Notes: generated from the letters alone by a model not told the origin. Positions 50,383-60,995 are shown, counted from the first letter of the stretch. The stretch is DNA of 64,000 nt from Mycolicibacterium moriokaense (GCF_003201655.1 NZ_QJJU01000010.1:152639-216638), one strand, 5' to 3'. Made by a program: numbers and translations.

Positions 50383-51723
50383 TCACTCCTCGCGGCGTCT
50401 GCGACGCCCGCCTCCCGTCGGGGTGGCCTGAAGCCTCGCCAGCAGGTCGGCAACCGACTGCCCGCCGGTGTCCTCCTCACTGCGGTGTCGCCGCGATTCC
50501 GGTTCCGCAGGCGTCTCCTCGGGCTCAGGGTGTGGCGGGGGGCCACCCGATTCCGCGGCCAATGTGGGCGGTGCCGGCGGGCGTCCCGGATCGACGGCAT
50601 CCGGTGGCGCCGAGTGGCGGCCACGGGGGCCTGCCGGTGACTGCATGGCCGGCTGAGCCGGCGTACTCGCCGGGGCCGGCTGAGCCGGCGAACTGGCCGG
50701 CGCCGGCTGAGCCGTTGAGCTGGTCGCCGAATCGGGCGCACGCCGTCTGCCGACATATTCGGCTGCGGAACCGTTCTCGCCCGTCGGCTCGGCCGAAGGC
50801 GCAGGCGCCACCCAGTTGCTGCCCGGTGTGCCAACGGGTATCCACTGGCCCTCCGCAGGCGCGGGCTGCCAATCCGTCGCAGGCGCCTGCGCGACCCGCT
50901 CCGGCTCAGGGCGCGGCGGTGGCGGCGGAGGTTCGGGCGGCGGCGCGGGCGGGCGCTCCTGTCGCGGTGGCTGCCAAGCGAATTGCGGCTGCGGCTGTGG
51001 CGGCGGAGGTGACCATGCGCGCGGCGCTTCCTCTGTGCGACGTCGCCGCTCCTCCTGCTCGGTCTCCGACGGTCTGCGGTGCGCACCGCCGTAGCTCTGC
51101 ACCCACTCCGGCTCGGGCGGATGGGGCTCGGCAGGCACGTCGATGATGGGGCTTTCCTCGGTGTTCGCGTCGACGTCCTCGCGATCTTCGGTGTCGATCC
51201 GGCTGGCGGTGACCCGACCTGTCGATTCGGCAGTCCGCGGCCAGTCTCCGTAGGCGCGGGCGCGATCGCTTTCGAGTGCAGGCCGGTGCGAGAGGTCGGC
51301 GTCGAACAGGATCTCCAAATTGGCCCGCAGCGCGGCTAATTCGGCCCGCAGTCCAGCCACCTCGTCGGCCGACTCGGCCCGCAGTTCGGACGACAGTTCG
51401 CGGCGCAGCTGGGTCTCCACGGCCAGCTCATATTCCCGGCGCGCCGATATCTCACGGTCCAGCTGCAAGTCGTAGACAAGCTTGAGATCGCGCGCCTTGG
51501 CCTGATCGATATCGCTTTGCCTGCGATAGAGGACCGACACGAACGCCGCCACCACCGCGGCCCACAACGACAGGATGACGGCTAGCTTGAGCAATTCCAC
51601 CTTGTTGGTGAACACCAGGGCAGAACTGGCCCCGATGGCGAGCACCAGCAACACCGTCAGCAGCAACCAACCCGGCCTGCGGACACCGCGCCGGGAGCGC
51701 GTACCGCGGGACAGATCGGCCAT
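50383..51723 (-). CDS. Proline-rich coiled-coil membrane protein (DUF6779, Rv3604c-like)
   Basis: 446 residues. Two membrane segments near the N terminus (WLLLTVLLVLAIGASSALVF and LAVILSLWAAVVAAFVSVLY) are followed by a cytoplasmic charged helix (ARREYELAVETQLRREL...ELAALRANLEILFD), probably a coiled coil. A ~250-residue Pro/Ala/Glu-rich disordered region with tandem PAPAS/PAQ repeats follows, and a basic C-terminal end (GGGRRRRREE). Function unknown; its position in the folate/pantothenate operon is conserved in mycobacteria. Confidence 0.82.
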   Translation of the reverse strand: MADLSRGTRSRRGVRRPGWLLLTVLLVLAIGASSALVFTNKVELLKLAVILSLWAAVVAAFVSVLYRRQSDIDQAKARDLKLVYDLQLDREISARREYELAVETQLRRELSSELRAESADEVAGLRAELAALRANLEILFDADLSHRPALESDRARAYGDWPRTAESTGRVTASRIDTEDREDVDANTEESPIIDVPAEPHPPEPEWVQSYGGAHRRPSETEQEERRRRTEEAPRAWSPPPPQPQPQFAWQPPRQERPPAPPPEPPPPPPRPEPERVAQAPATDWQPAPAEGQWIPVGTPGSNWVAPAPSAEPTGENGSAAEYVGRRRAPDSATSSTAQPAPASSPAQPAPASTPAQPAMQSPAGPRGRHSAPPDAVDPGRPPAPPTLAAESGGPPPHPEPEETPAEPESRRHRSEEDTGGQSVADLLARLQATPTGGGRRRRREE

Positions 51724-51799
51724 GGGCCGACTGTACCCGCCACAGGTCATCTCGCGTGTCGACCACTTCGGCGATTCGGCCGACGACGCCGCACGTCAG

Positions 51800-52276
51800 C
51801 TAATCGGTCGCCGCATCGGCGTTGTCGGGCGGCTCTTGTGGGGACTTGCAGCAATGCTGAAGCCATAGCGCGGCGACGACCAGCGCGAGCGCACTCACCG
51901 CAGCAACGACGGCTCCTGCGGTATCCTGGCCGGCCACCCTCAGCGTGCCGCGGCGCGGCAAAAGATAAGCCAGGACCGCGATCCACCAGCCGACCGCCAG
52001 CGCGCCCACCCACGCCGACGCCTTCGCGATCAACACCGACCGCGCAACCGCCAGCGGATGCAGCCAACCGCGCGCGTCGCCGATCTCCCCGTCGTTGATC
52101 TTGGCTCGCACATAGAACGCCCAGCCGGCCTCACCGATGGCAACGGCCAGCAGCGATACTCCCGTCCACAAGTCGATCGGCGGAAACCATCGGTACAGCT
52201 CCACCACGAGCAGGTAGCCCACGACAGCAGCGAGCGCGGTCGCGGCCGACAGGTCACGCTTGCGGGTGGGACCCAT
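51800..52276 (-). CDS. DUF3180 membrane protein (Rv3605c-like)
   Basis: 158 residues with four hydrophobic segments (AATALAAVVGYLLVVELY, VSLLAVAIGEAGWAFYV, AWVGALAVGWWIAVLAYLL, AVVAAVSALALVVAALWL). Conserved actinobacterial membrane protein next to folK; no function known. ATG 52276 overlaps the folK stop by one base (TGATG). Confidence 0.85.
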   Translation of the reverse strand: MGPTRKRDLSAATALAAVVGYLLVVELYRWFPPIDLWTGVSLLAVAIGEAGWAFYVRAKINDGEIGDARGWLHPLAVARSVLIAKASAWVGALAVGWWIAVLAYLLPRRGTLRVAGQDTAGAVVAAVSALALVVAALWLQHCCKSPQEPPDNADAATD

Positions 52277-52788
52277 CAGCACAGCGCCAACTCGGTGCGG
52301 CACACGCCGTCCCGTTCGTCAGGCGCGAACCCGTCGAGCAGATGCGCGATGCGACGCGGTTCACCCGCGATCGTCAGAATGGCGTAAGGGTCCACTGCCA
52401 GCCACGGGATCAACACGAATGCCCGCAGGTGTGCCGCCGGGTGGGGCAGCGTGAGGACGTCGTCATGGGAGGTCATCTCGCGCTCGCCGTCGTGACACGT
52501 GACGAGATCGACATCGAGCGTGCGCGGGCCCCAACGCTGCGCACGCACCCGGTCGGCCGCTGCTTCCAATTCGTGTGCGCGACGCAGCCAGCCGTGACAG
52601 TCGAGCGCCGGGTCCTCGGCGATGAGCACCGCGTTGAGGAACGCGCCCTGCTCAACGCCGCCCCACGGCTTCGTCTCGTACACCGGCGACACCGCACGCA
52701 CCGCGCCGCCGAGGCCGTCGACGACCGACTGCAGTCGCGTGAGCCGGTCACCGAGGTTCGAGCCGATCGACAACACCACCCTGCTCAT
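52276..52788 (-). CDS. folK: 6-hydroxymethyl-7,8-dihydropterin pyrophosphokinase
   Basis: Folate biosynthesis: transfers pyrophosphate from ATP to 6-hydroxymethyldihydropterin. Motifs [19 protein letters not shown] and the signature [28 protein letters not shown]. 170 residues. Overlaps folB by 4 bp and DUF3180 by 1 bp. Confidence 0.95.
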   Translation of the reverse strand: MSRVVLSIGSNLGDRLTRLQSVVDGLGGAVRAVSPVYETKPWGGVEQGAFLNAVLIAEDPALDCHGWLRRAHELEAAADRVRAQRWGPRTLDVDLVTCHDGEREMTSHDDVLTLPHPAAHLRAFVLIPWLAVDPYAILTIAGEPRRIAHLLDGFAPDERDGVCRTELALC

Positions 52789-53159
52789 GCGCGGTTACCT
52801 CGTCGGGAACGTCGCGCCACCACGGCCACATCGGTGAATGTCAATGGAATCGGCGCTGCGGGCTTGTGCACGACGACCTCGACGGCGTGTACACGTTCAT
52901 CGGCCATCACGTCGTCGGCGATGGCGCCTGCGACCGTCTCGATCAGGTTGCGCGGCGGCCCGGCGATGATGTCGGCAGCCCGCTGGGCCAGGGTGCCGTA
53001 GTCGAGCGTATCGGCAAGGTCGTCGCTGGCCGCCGCGGTCGCAAGATCGATCCACACCGTGATGTCGACGACGAAGTCCTGGCCGTCGCGCCGTTCGTGG
53101 TCGAATACGCCGTGGTGTCCACGAACGGTCAAGCCGCGCAACTCAATTCGGTCAGTCAT
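52785..53159 (-). CDS. folB: Dihydroneopterin aldolase
   Basis: Cleaves dihydroneopterin to 6-hydroxymethyldihydropterin and glycolaldehyde. [24 protein letters not shown] is the conserved start, with [12 protein letters not shown] and the Lys in [10 protein letters not shown]. 124 residues; ATG 53159 overlaps the folP1 end by 8 bp. Confidence 0.94.
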   Translation of the reverse strand: MTDRIELRGLTVRGHHGVFDHERRDGQDFVVDITVWIDLATAAASDDLADTLDYGTLAQRAADIIAGPPRNLIETVAGAIADDVMADERVHAVEVVVHKPAAPIPLTFTDVAVVARRSRRGNRA

Positions 53160-53973
53160 TGGACCACGCCTCGAGCACCTTGAGCGCGTCGACGGAGGCG
53201 CGCACGTCGTGCACCCGCACACCCCACGCCCCGTACAGGCCTGCCAGCGCAGAGATCACCGCCGTAGCAGTCTCGCGGCCGGCAGGTGGTCGCGGCTCGC
53301 CATCCGGACCCGCAAGGAGCGCGCCTAGAAAGCGCTTGCGGGACGCGCCGACCAGCACCGGTATGCCAGTGGCCACGAAGTCGGGCAGCGCGCGCAGCAG
53401 CGCCCAATTGTGTTGTGCGGTCTTTGCGAAACCCAGGCCGGGGTCGATGATCAGCTTCGCCGGATCGACACCGGCCTGCACTGCGGCGTCGACACTGGCG
53501 AGAAGTTCGTCGCGCACCTCGGCGACCACGTCGCGGTAGACGGGCGCGTCGTGCGACCGGTCCGCGCCGACCGAGCGCCAATGCATCAGCACCCAAGGCA
53601 CTTTCGCGTCCGCCATCAGTCCGGCCATGTTGGGATCGGCGCGCCCTCCTGACACGTCGTTGACGATCTGGGCACCGTTTTCCAGCGCCGCCTGAGCGAC
53701 CGCGGCATGCATGGTGTCGATACTGACCGTGATGCCTTGTCCGGCAAGCTCTTTGATCACGGGCAACACCCGTGCGGACTCGACACGGGCGTCCACCCGG
53801 GTGGCGCCGGGGCGGGTCGACTCGCCCCCGACGTCGACGATCGCCGCACCATCGGCGGCCAGCATCAGCCCGTGTTCGACGGCGCGGTCACGGTCGAGGA
53901 ACAGTCCCCCGTCGGAAAAGGAATCGTCGGTGACGTTGACGACTCCCATCACCTGCACCCGCGTCGTGCTCAC
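53152..53973 (-). CDS. folP1: Dihydropteroate synthase
   Basis: Sulfonamide target; joins the pterin pyrophosphate and p-aminobenzoate. TIM-barrel motifs [50 protein letters not shown] and [10 protein letters not shown]. 273 residues from GTG 53973, the start that matches M. tuberculosis FolP1; it overlaps the folE stop (GTGA). Confidence 0.96.
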   Translation of the reverse strand: MSTTRVQVMGVVNVTDDSFSDGGLFLDRDRAVEHGLMLAADGAAIVDVGGESTRPGATRVDARVESARVLPVIKELAGQGITVSIDTMHAAVAQAALENGAQIVNDVSGGRADPNMAGLMADAKVPWVLMHWRSVGADRSHDAPVYRDVVAEVRDELLASVDAAVQAGVDPAKLIIDPGLGFAKTAQHNWALLRALPDFVATGIPVLVGASRKRFLGALLAGPDGEPRPPAGRETATAVISALAGLYGAWGVRVHDVRASVDALKVLEAWSND

Positions 53974-54584
53974 TTCCGCAGGATGAGATCCAGCGCCTCG
54001 GACCGTGATGACGCGTCGGCCTTGAACTGGCCACGGACCGCCGACGTGGTGGTGGTCGCTCCCGGCTTGCGCACGCCGCGCATCGACATGCACAGGTGCT
54101 CGGCCTCGACCACCACGATGACACCCCGCGGATCCAGCTTGCGCATCAGCGCGTCGGCGATCTGCGCAGTCAGCCGTTCCTGCACCTGCGGGCGCTTGGC
54201 GTACAGATCCACCAACCGGGCGATCTTGGACAGCCCGGTGACCCTGCCGTCCTTGCCTGGGATGTAGCCGACGTGGGCTACTCCATGGAACGCCACCAAA
54301 TGGTGCTCACAGGTGGAGTAGAGCGGGATCTGCTTGACCAGAACCAGTTCGTCGTGCTGTTCGTCAAAGGTGGTGTCCAGCACGGTATCCGGGTTGGTAT
54401 ACAGCCCGGCGAACATCTCCTTATACGCCCGCGCCACCCGCGCCGGTGTGTCTTCCAAGCCGTGTCGGTCGGGATCTTCCCCGATCGCAATCAACAGCTC
54501 GCGAACCGCTGCCTCAGCGCGTGGCTGGTCGAACACCGGACTGGTGAACGTGGCCGAATTGTTGTGCGGCCGCGCAATCGTCAT
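53970..54584 (-). CDS. folE: GTP cyclohydrolase I
   Basis: First step of folate synthesis, GTP to dihydroneopterin triphosphate; zinc-dependent decamer. Zinc ligands in [13 protein letters not shown] and [11 protein letters not shown]. 204 residues. 18 bp after ftsH, overlapping folP1 by 4 bp. Confidence 0.96.
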   Translation of the reverse strand: MTIARPHNNSATFTSPVFDQPRAEAAVRELLIAIGEDPDRHGLEDTPARVARAYKEMFAGLYTNPDTVLDTTFDEQHDELVLVKQIPLYSTCEHHLVAFHGVAHVGYIPGKDGRVTGLSKIARLVDLYAKRPQVQERLTAQIADALMRKLDPRGVIVVVEAEHLCMSMRGVRKPGATTTTSAVRGQFKADASSRSEALDLILRK

Positions 54585-54602
54585 CGAACCCTCCGTTCGT
54601 GA

Positions 54603-56912
54603 TCAGCCGTGTGTAGGCGGATTTGGCCGACCGTCGCCCTGGCCCGGCTCCTCGTTCGGATTCGGCGCGGGCACGCCATCTTGCGGCGCGGGATGGCCGG
54701 GCTGCGGATACGACTGATACGGCGGATAGGGCTGTTGCCAGCCAGACGGATGCGGTGGCGGCGGATACCAATAGCCCTGCGGCGGCGGGCCAGGCTGCTG
54801 CTGCGGCGGCCAGCCGGGAGCGTGCCAGCCCGCAGGCGCGCCGTAATCGGGCTGTGTCGCCGCGTTGGCGGGAACTCCGTTGGCGCCGTTACCGTTTGTG
54901 CCGTTCTGACGTGCGGCGGCTTCGGCAGCCTCGCTGGCCTGCGCGATGGCCGCCTTGAATGCGGGTTCGGGAACGGGCTTCGGCCACTCCTCGCCCCGCT
55001 CGATCGCCAGTTCGCCTGGTGTCTTGATCGGCGGCTTGTCCGACGGCACGCGGCCACCGAAGTCGTCCCACATCGTCAACCGGGGCCGCTTCTTCACGTC
55101 CGCGAAGATCGCCGCGAGTTCGGCCCGGTGCAGGGTTTCCTTCTCCAGCAGCTCACCGGCAAGGATGTCGAGCACGTCGCGGTACTCGGTGAGGATCTCC
55201 CACGCCTCGGTGTGCGCGGCCTCGATGAGCTTGCGCACCTCGTCGTCGATGATCTGCGCAACCTCGTGGCTGTAATCGGCCTGGACGCCCATGGTGCGGC
55301 CCAGGAACGGATCGCCGTGCTCGGTGCCGTAACGCACGGCGCCGAGCTTCGTGCTCATGCCGTACTCGGTCACCATCGCGCGAGCGATCTTGGTGGCCTG
55401 CTCGATGTCGGATACTGCACCAGTGGTCGGCTCGCGGAACACGAGTTCCTCTGCGGCGCGTCCGCCCATCGCGAACACCAGCCGGGCGATCATCTCCGAG
55501 CGCGTCATCAGGCCCTTGTCGTCCTCGGGGACGGCGACGGCATGGCCACCCGTCCGGCCGCGGGCCAGGATCGTCACCTTGTAGATCGGCTCGATGTCGG
55601 GCATCGCCCAGGCCGCGAGCGTGTGTCCGCCCTCGTGGTAGGCGGTGATCTTCTTCTCATGCTCGCTGATGATGCGGCTCTTGCGTCGCGGCCCACCGAC
55701 GACGCGGTCGACCGCTTCCTCCATCGCGGCGCCGGTGATGACGGTGCCGTTCTCGCGGGCGGTCAGCAACGCGGCCTCGTTGATGACGTTGGCCAGGTCC
55801 GCGCCGGTCATGCCGACAGTGCGCTTGGCCAGACCGTCGAGATCGGCGTCAGGGGCGATCGGCTTGCCCTGCGAGTGCACGCGCAGGACGGCACGACGGC
55901 CGGCGATATCGGGGTTGGACACCGGGATCTGACGGTCGAAGCGGCCGGGCCGCAGCAGCGCGGGATCGAGGATGTCGGGCCGGTTGGTGGCCGCGATCAG
56001 GATGACCCCTGCGCGTTCACCGAAGCCGTCCATCTCGACGAGCAGCTGGTTGAGCGTCTGCTCGCGTTCGTCGTGGCCGCCGCCCAGGCCTGCGCCGCGC
56101 TGACGGCCGACCGCGTCGATCTCGTCGACGAAGATGATGCAGGGGCTGTTCTGCTTGGCCTGCTCGAACAGGTCACGCACGCGGGAGGCGCCGACCCCGA
56201 CAAACATCTCGACGAAGTCCGAACCCGAAATCGTGAAGAACGGAACGCCGGCTTCGCCGGCCACCGCGCGCGCCAACAGCGTCTTGCCGGTCCCTGGCGG
56301 ACCGTAGAGCAGCACGCCCTTGGGGATCTTGGCGCCGAGCGCCTGATACCGCGTCGGGTTCTGCAGAAAGTCCTTGATCTCGTATAGCTCCTCGACGGCC
56401 TCGTCGACGCCTGCCACGTCGGCAAAGGTGGTCTTCGGCATGTCCTTGGAGAGCTGCTTGGCACGCGACTTCCCGAAGCCGAAGCCCATCCTTCCGCCGG
56501 TCTGCATGCGGGAGAACATCACGAACAGCCCGACGAGCAGCAGCAGCGGCAGCATGTAGATCAGCAGCTGGCTGAACAGGTTGCCCTCGTTCACCATGGT
56601 GTTGACCTTGGCGTTCTTGGCCTGCAGGGCGTTGAACAGATCCACGCCGTACCCGGTCGGGTACTTGGTGATGATCTGCGTCTTGCCCTCGGTACCGCCG
56701 TTGCCGTTCTTCAGGTCGAGCCGGAGCTGCTGCTCGCGGTCGTCGATCTGCGCGCTCTTTACGTTGTCGGCGTTGATCTGGGCGACCGCCACCGACGTGT
56801 CGACCGGCGTGTAGTCGTGGGTGTCGTCGCTGAAATAGAAGAACAACCAAGCCAGCATGAGGATCACCGCGATCGCGGTGAGCGTGCGGATCACATTTTT
56901 CCGGTTCATCAA
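54603..56912 (-). CDS. ftsH: ATP-dependent zinc metalloprotease FtsH
   Basis: Membrane-anchored AAA+ protease for quality control of membrane and regulatory proteins. 769 residues: TM1 ([18 protein letters not shown]), extracytoplasmic domain, TM2 ([18 protein letters not shown]), AAA with [11 protein letters not shown] and FVDEIDAVG plus SRH region, and the protease site HEGGH. A C-terminal Pro/Gly/Gln-rich tail ([14 protein letters not shown]...) is typical of mycobacterial FtsH. ATG 56912 or the adjacent ATG 56909. First gene of the fol/pan operon. Confidence 0.97.
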   Translation of the reverse strand: MMNRKNVIRTLTAIAVILMLAWLFFYFSDDTHDYTPVDTSVAVAQINADNVKSAQIDDREQQLRLDLKNGNGGTEGKTQIITKYPTGYGVDLFNALQAKNAKVNTMVNEGNLFSQLLIYMLPLLLLVGLFVMFSRMQTGGRMGFGFGKSRAKQLSKDMPKTTFADVAGVDEAVEELYEIKDFLQNPTRYQALGAKIPKGVLLYGPPGTGKTLLARAVAGEAGVPFFTISGSDFVEMFVGVGASRVRDLFEQAKQNSPCIIFVDEIDAVGRQRGAGLGGGHDEREQTLNQLLVEMDGFGERAGVILIAATNRPDILDPALLRPGRFDRQIPVSNPDIAGRRAVLRVHSQGKPIAPDADLDGLAKRTVGMTGADLANVINEAALLTARENGTVITGAAMEEAVDRVVGGPRRKSRIISEHEKKITAYHEGGHTLAAWAMPDIEPIYKVTILARGRTGGHAVAVPEDDKGLMTRSEMIARLVFAMGGRAAEELVFREPTTGAVSDIEQATKIARAMVTEYGMSTKLGAVRYGTEHGDPFLGRTMGVQADYSHEVAQIIDDEVRKLIEAAHTEAWEILTEYRDVLDILAGELLEKETLHRAELAAIFADVKKRPRLTMWDDFGGRVPSDKPPIKTPGELAIERGEEWPKPVPEPAFKAAIAQASEAAEAAARQNGTNGNGANGVPANAATQPDYGAPAGWHAPGWPPQQQPGPPPQGYWYPPPPHPSGWQQPYPPYQSYPQPGHPAPQDGVPAPNPNEEPGQGDGRPNPPTHG

Positions 56913-57052
56913 GCATCGGCCGACGCCGGCCAGGTCCTCTCAATACGCGCAGCTGGGATATATCAGGCTACCGCTAGACCAACGAGTCACAGTTCCCGCC
57001 GGGTCTGCGGAGGGTTCTTCCCGGCCGCGCTGGCCTGTGCTTGGCTGTGCTC

Positions 57053-58018
57053 GTGCTCACATCAACCGAACGGTTAGTCGAGACCAACGGGGTGCAGCTC
57101 CGGGTCATCGATGCGGGTGACACGGGTGCGCCGGTGGTGGTGCTGGCCCACGGCTTCCCCGAACTGGCGTACTCCTGGCGCCACCAGATTCCGGCGCTGG
57201 CCGAGGCCGGCTACCGCGTGCTTGCGCCCGATCAGCGCGGCTACGGCGGTTCGTCGAAGCCGGGCGCCGTCGACGCCTACAACGTCGTCGAGTTGTCCGC
57301 CGACATCGTCAGCCTGCTCGATGACGTCGGCGCGGAACGCGCGGTGATCGTCGGCCACGACTTCGGCAGCGTGGTGGCCTGGACGGCGCCGCTGCTGCAT
57401 CCGGACCGGTTCGCCGGAGTGGTCGGATTGAGCATGCCCCCTGTGCCCCGGCCGCGGGTACCGACTACCCAAGCCTTCCGCAAGGTCTTCGGCGACAACT
57501 TCTTCTACATCCTCTACTTCCAGGAGCCCGGGCCCGCGGATGCCGAACTGTCGCGAGATCCCGCCACCACACTGCGGCGGCTGATGGGCCCGCTGTCAAC
57601 ACCCGACGAGGCCGCGGCGCTGCGGATGCTGCAACCAGGCCCGGAGGGATTCATCGACCGCATTCCTGAGCCCGGCGGCCTTCCCGACTGGATCAGCCAG
57701 GACGAATTCGACCACTACGTCGCGGAATTCACCAGGACCGGCTTCACCGCACCGCTGAATTGGTATCGCTGCTTCGACCGCAACTGGGAGCTGACCGCGA
57801 CGACACCTGCCACGACGATCTCCGTGCCGTCGCTGTTCATCGGCGGGGGCGCCGACCCGACGCTGGCATACACGCCCCGCAACCGTGTGCGCGACCTCGT
57901 CTCCGGTGATTACCGCGAGGTGATGATCGAGGGCGGCGGTCACTGGCTCCAGCAGGAGCGGCCCCGCGAGGTCAACGAGACACTGCTCGACTTCCTGTCC
58001 AGATTGGAGTTGCGATGA
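57053..58018 (+). CDS. ephA: Epoxide hydrolase EphA
   Basis: Alpha/beta-hydrolase opening epoxides to diols; close to M. tuberculosis EphA (Rv3617). Oxyanion motif HGFPELAYSWRHQIPALAEAGYRVLAPDQRGYGGS, nucleophilic Asp in VGHDFGSVVAW, and catalytic His in GGGHWLQQERP. About 321 residues from GTG 57053; TTG 57041 and GTG 57047 are possible earlier starts. It directly follows ftsH (divergent, 140 bp), without the espACD genes that separate them in M. tuberculosis. Overlaps the monooxygenase by 4 bp. Confidence 0.92.
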   Translation: MLTSTERLVETNGVQLRVIDAGDTGAPVVVLAHGFPELAYSWRHQIPALAEAGYRVLAPDQRGYGGSSKPGAVDAYNVVELSADIVSLLDDVGAERAVIVGHDFGSVVAWTAPLLHPDRFAGVVGLSMPPVPRPRVPTTQAFRKVFGDNFFYILYFQEPGPADAELSRDPATTLRRLMGPLSTPDEAAALRMLQPGPEGFIDRIPEPGGLPDWISQDEFDHYVAEFTRTGFTAPLNWYRCFDRNWELTATTPATTISVPSLFIGGGADPTLAYTPRNRVRDLVSGDYREVMIEGGGHWLQQERPREVNETLLDFLSRLELR

Positions 58019-59208
58019 GCCGTCCACTGAACTTCGGGGTGTTCGTCACCCCGTTCCATCCTGTGGGCCAATCTCCCACCGTCGCACTGGAATACGATCT
58101 CGAACGCACGGTGGCACTGGACCGGCTCGGCTATGACGAGGTGTGGTTCGGCGAGCATCACTCCGGCGGCTACGAGCTGATCTCCTGCCCCGAGGTGTTC
58201 ATCGCCGCTGCCGCCGAGCGGACCAAGCACATCCGCCTCGGCACCGGCGTGGTGTCGCTGCCGTATCACCACCCCCTGATGGTGGCCGACAGGTGGGTAC
58301 TGCTCGATCACCTCACGCGTGGGCGGGTGATGTTCGGCACCGGGCCGGGCGCATTGCCGTCGGACGCGTACATGATGGGCATCGATCCCGTCGAGCAGCG
58401 GCGGATGATGCAGGAGTCGCTCGAGGCGATCCTCGCGTTGTTCCGGGCAGCGCCCGACGTGCGGATCAGCAGGCACTCCGACTGGTTCACGCTGCGCGAC
58501 GCCCAGCTTCACATCAGGCCGTACACCTGGCCATACCCCGAGATATCCACGGCAGCAATGATTTCCCCGTCCGGGCCTCGGCTGGCTGGCGCGCTCGGCA
58601 CGTCCCTGCTTTCGCTGTCGATGTCGGTGCCTGGCGGGTACGCGGCGCTGGAGAACACCTGGCAGGTGGTCGTCGACCAGGCCGAGAAATCCGGTCTCGA
58701 CGAGCCCGACCGTTCCGACTGGCGGGTGCTGGCCATCATGCACCTGGCCGACACCCGCGACCAGGCGATCGACGACTGTGTCTACGGGTTGCAAGACTTC
58801 GCGAACTACTTCGGCGCAGCCGGTTTCGTGCCGTTGTCGAACTCCGTCGATGGCACGAACCAGTCGCACCGCGAGTTCGTCGAAGAGTATGCGAGCAAAG
58901 GCAATTCCTGCATTGGCACACCGGACGACGCGATCGCCTACATTCAGGACCTACTCGATCAGTCCGGCGGCTTCGGCACCCTGCTGCTGCTCGGTCACGA
59001 CTGGGCATCCCCTGCGGCCACCTACCACTCCTACGAACTGTTCGCCCGCGAGGTGATGCCGCACTTCAAGGGTCAGCTGACCGCACCGCGCGCGTCACAC
59101 GAGTGGGCAAAGGGCATGCGCGACAAGCTGCTCGGCCGCGCAGGCGAGGCCATCGTCAAGGCGATCAACGAACACACAGACGAACTCAAAGAACGGGAGC
59201 AGGCCTGA
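58015..59208 (+). CDS. Luciferase-like (LLM) flavin monooxygenase (Rv3618-like)
   Basis: 397 residues, bacterial-luciferase TIM-barrel fold with segments FGVFVTPFHP, YDEVWFGEHHSGG, IRLGTGVVSLPYHHPL and GRVMFGTGPGALPSDA. It would use reduced flavin from a partner reductase to oxygenate an organic substrate such as an alkane or terpene; substrate unknown. Overlaps ephA by 4 bp and the dehydrogenase by one base. The trio monooxygenase, epoxide hydrolase, alcohol dehydrogenase suggests one oxidative pathway (inference). Confidence 0.88.
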   Translation: MSRPLNFGVFVTPFHPVGQSPTVALEYDLERTVALDRLGYDEVWFGEHHSGGYELISCPEVFIAAAAERTKHIRLGTGVVSLPYHHPLMVADRWVLLDHLTRGRVMFGTGPGALPSDAYMMGIDPVEQRRMMQESLEAILALFRAAPDVRISRHSDWFTLRDAQLHIRPYTWPYPEISTAAMISPSGPRLAGALGTSLLSLSMSVPGGYAALENTWQVVVDQAEKSGLDEPDRSDWRVLAIMHLADTRDQAIDDCVYGLQDFANYFGAAGFVPLSNSVDGTNQSHREFVEEYASKGNSCIGTPDDAIAYIQDLLDQSGGFGTLLLLGHDWASPAATYHSYELFAREVMPHFKGQLTAPRASHEWAKGMRDKLLGRAGEAIVKAINEHTDELKEREQA

Positions 59209-60227
59209 TGCGCGCCGCGGTGTTGCGTAACGGCAGGATGATCGAACGCGACGATGTGACAGAGCCGGTTCCCGGTCCCGGGCAGGTGCTCGTCGGCGTG
59301 AAGGCCTGCGGAATCTGTGGCTCTGACCTGCATTTCGCCAAGCACGGCGCGGACGTCCTCGAGCTCAACAACCAGATCGACGGCTTCGGCGGCAGCGGCG
59401 GCATGCAGATCGATCTGAACGACGACGTCTTCATGGGGCACGAGTTCAGCGCCGAGGTGCTCGAGGCGGGCCCTGATACCGATGCCCCGGCAGCGGGAAC
59501 GCTCGTCACGTCTCTACCAATTCTGCTGTCATCCGCGGGCTTCGAACCGATTGTGTACTCCAACAAGACAATCGGTGGCTATGCCGAACGGATGCTGCTC
59601 TCGGCGCCGCTCCTGACACCGATCCCCAACGGGTTGGACCCGCGGCATGCCGCCTTGACCGAGCCGATGGCCGTCGGCCTTCACGCGGTGAACAAGTCGG
59701 CGATCGAACGCGGTGAGACGGCGCTGGTGCTGGGTTGCGGGCCGATCGGCATCGCGATCATCGCGGGGCTTCGTCATCGCGGAGTGGAAACCATTGTTGC
59801 GGCTGACTATTCGGCGGGCCGCCGCGAACTGGCCGAGACGATGGGCGCCACCACGACCGTCGATCCCGCCGACGGATCGCCGTTCGACGACACTTCGCCG
59901 AGGGTGGTGTTCGAGGCGGTAGGCGTGCCGGGCATCATCGACGACATCTTGCGCCGCGCGCCGGTCGGCGCCCGCGTCGTCGTGGCCGGGGTGTGTATGC
60001 AGGCAGACACCGTCCATCCGTACTTCGCCATCGCCAAGCAGATCAACCTGCAGTTCGTGTTGGCGTATGACCCGGCCGAGTTCACGGATTGCCTGCGCGC
60101 GATCGCCGAGGGCGACATCGACGTCGCACCGATGATCACCGGTGAGGTCGGCCTGGATGGCGTCGGTGGCGCGTTCGACGACCTTGCACACCCCGACGCG
60201 CACTGCAAGATCCTGGTTACTCCCTGA
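59208..60227 (+). CDS. Zinc-type alcohol dehydrogenase (MDR family) without structural zinc site
   Basis: 339 residues. Catalytic zinc ligand Cys in CGICGSDLHFAKHG, GHEFSAEV with His/Glu, and Rossmann motif VLGCGPIGIAI. The loop that in classical enzymes holds four Cys for structural zinc has none here. NAD(P)-dependent alcohol or diol oxidation is likely. ATG 59208 overlaps the monooxygenase stop (TGATG). Last gene of the ephA operon. Confidence 0.87.
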   Translation: MRAAVLRNGRMIERDDVTEPVPGPGQVLVGVKACGICGSDLHFAKHGADVLELNNQIDGFGGSGGMQIDLNDDVFMGHEFSAEVLEAGPDTDAPAAGTLVTSLPILLSSAGFEPIVYSNKTIGGYAERMLLSAPLLTPIPNGLDPRHAALTEPMAVGLHAVNKSAIERGETALVLGCGPIGIAIIAGLRHRGVETIVAADYSAGRRELAETMGATTTVDPADGSPFDDTSPRVVFEAVGVPGIIDDILRRAPVGARVVVAGVCMQADTVHPYFAIAKQINLQFVLAYDPAEFTDCLRAIAEGDIDVAPMITGEVGLDGVGGAFDDLAHPDAHCKILVTP

Positions 60228-60243
60228 CGGTATCGTGCGAGGC

Positions 60244-60990
60244 ATGCCGATCGCAGCGAGAGCGAAGTTGCCGACCCGTTTTCTACTTCTGGCCGCGGCG
60301 GGGCTCGCCGTGGCCGCTCTCTCGGGCTGCGACTCGTCGTCGGGGCCAACGGCAAGCACCGACAAAGCAACCCGGCAGGTCACCGTCGTCGGCGCAGGCG
60401 AGGTGCAGGGGACGCCGGACACGCTGACCGTCAACGCCTCCATCGAGTTCGTCGCACCCGACGTCACCGGCGCGATGAACCAGACCAGCGACCGCCAGAA
60501 GGCGGTCATCGACGCGCTGGTCGGCTCCGGTATCGACCGCAAGGACATCAGCACCACCCAGGTCAGCCTCCAGCCACAATTCGCGGGCGGTGACAGCACC
60601 GCCATCATCGGGTACCGGGCCAGCAATTCCATCGACGTCAAGATCCGCAAGCTGGATTCCGCATCGCAGACGCTGTCGTTGATCATTAGCACCGGCGGCG
60701 ACGCCACCAGGCTCAACTCGGTGAACTATTCGATCGAGGACGACTCGCAGCTCGTCAAGGATGCGCGTGCCCGTGCTTTCAACGACGCTAAGGACCGCGC
60801 CGAGCAGTACGCGCAGCTGTCCGGGCTCGGCCTCGGCAAGGTCATCTCAATCACGGAATCCGGTGCAGCGACGCCGCCATCGCCCCCGGTGCCCTACACG
60901 CGGGGCGCCGAGATGGCCGCCGCCGTACCGGTGGAGCCCGGCCAACAGACCGTCGGCTTCTCGGTGACGGTGATCTTCGAACTCACCTAG
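60244..60990 (+). CDS. lpqG: SIMPL-domain (DUF541) lipoprotein LpqG
   Basis: 248 residues, close to M. tuberculosis LpqG (Rv3623). Lipoprotein signal with lipobox ALSGC (Cys about residue 29), then a SIMPL/DUF541 domain (VTVVGAGEVQGTPDTLTVNASIEF ... GFSVTVIFELT). Envelope protein of unknown function. ATG 60244 is 16 bp after the dehydrogenase. The esx/PE/PPE genes that precede lpqG in tuberculosis are missing. Confidence 0.92.
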   Translation: MPIAARAKLPTRFLLLAAAGLAVAALSGCDSSSGPTASTDKATRQVTVVGAGEVQGTPDTLTVNASIEFVAPDVTGAMNQTSDRQKAVIDALVGSGIDRKDISTTQVSLQPQFAGGDSTAIIGYRASNSIDVKIRKLDSASQTLSLIISTGGDATRLNSVNYSIEDDSQLVKDARARAFNDAKDRAEQYAQLSGLGLGKVISITESGAATPPSPPVPYTRGAEMAAAVPVEPGQQTVGFSVTVIFELT

Positions 60991-60995
60991 TTTCG

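Noticed and set aside
58143..59207. Long alternative-frame extension upstream of the alcohol dehydrogenase
   Set aside because: The upstream part is an Arg-rich shadow of the monooxygenase gene; the real start is the ATG overlapping its stop at 59208.
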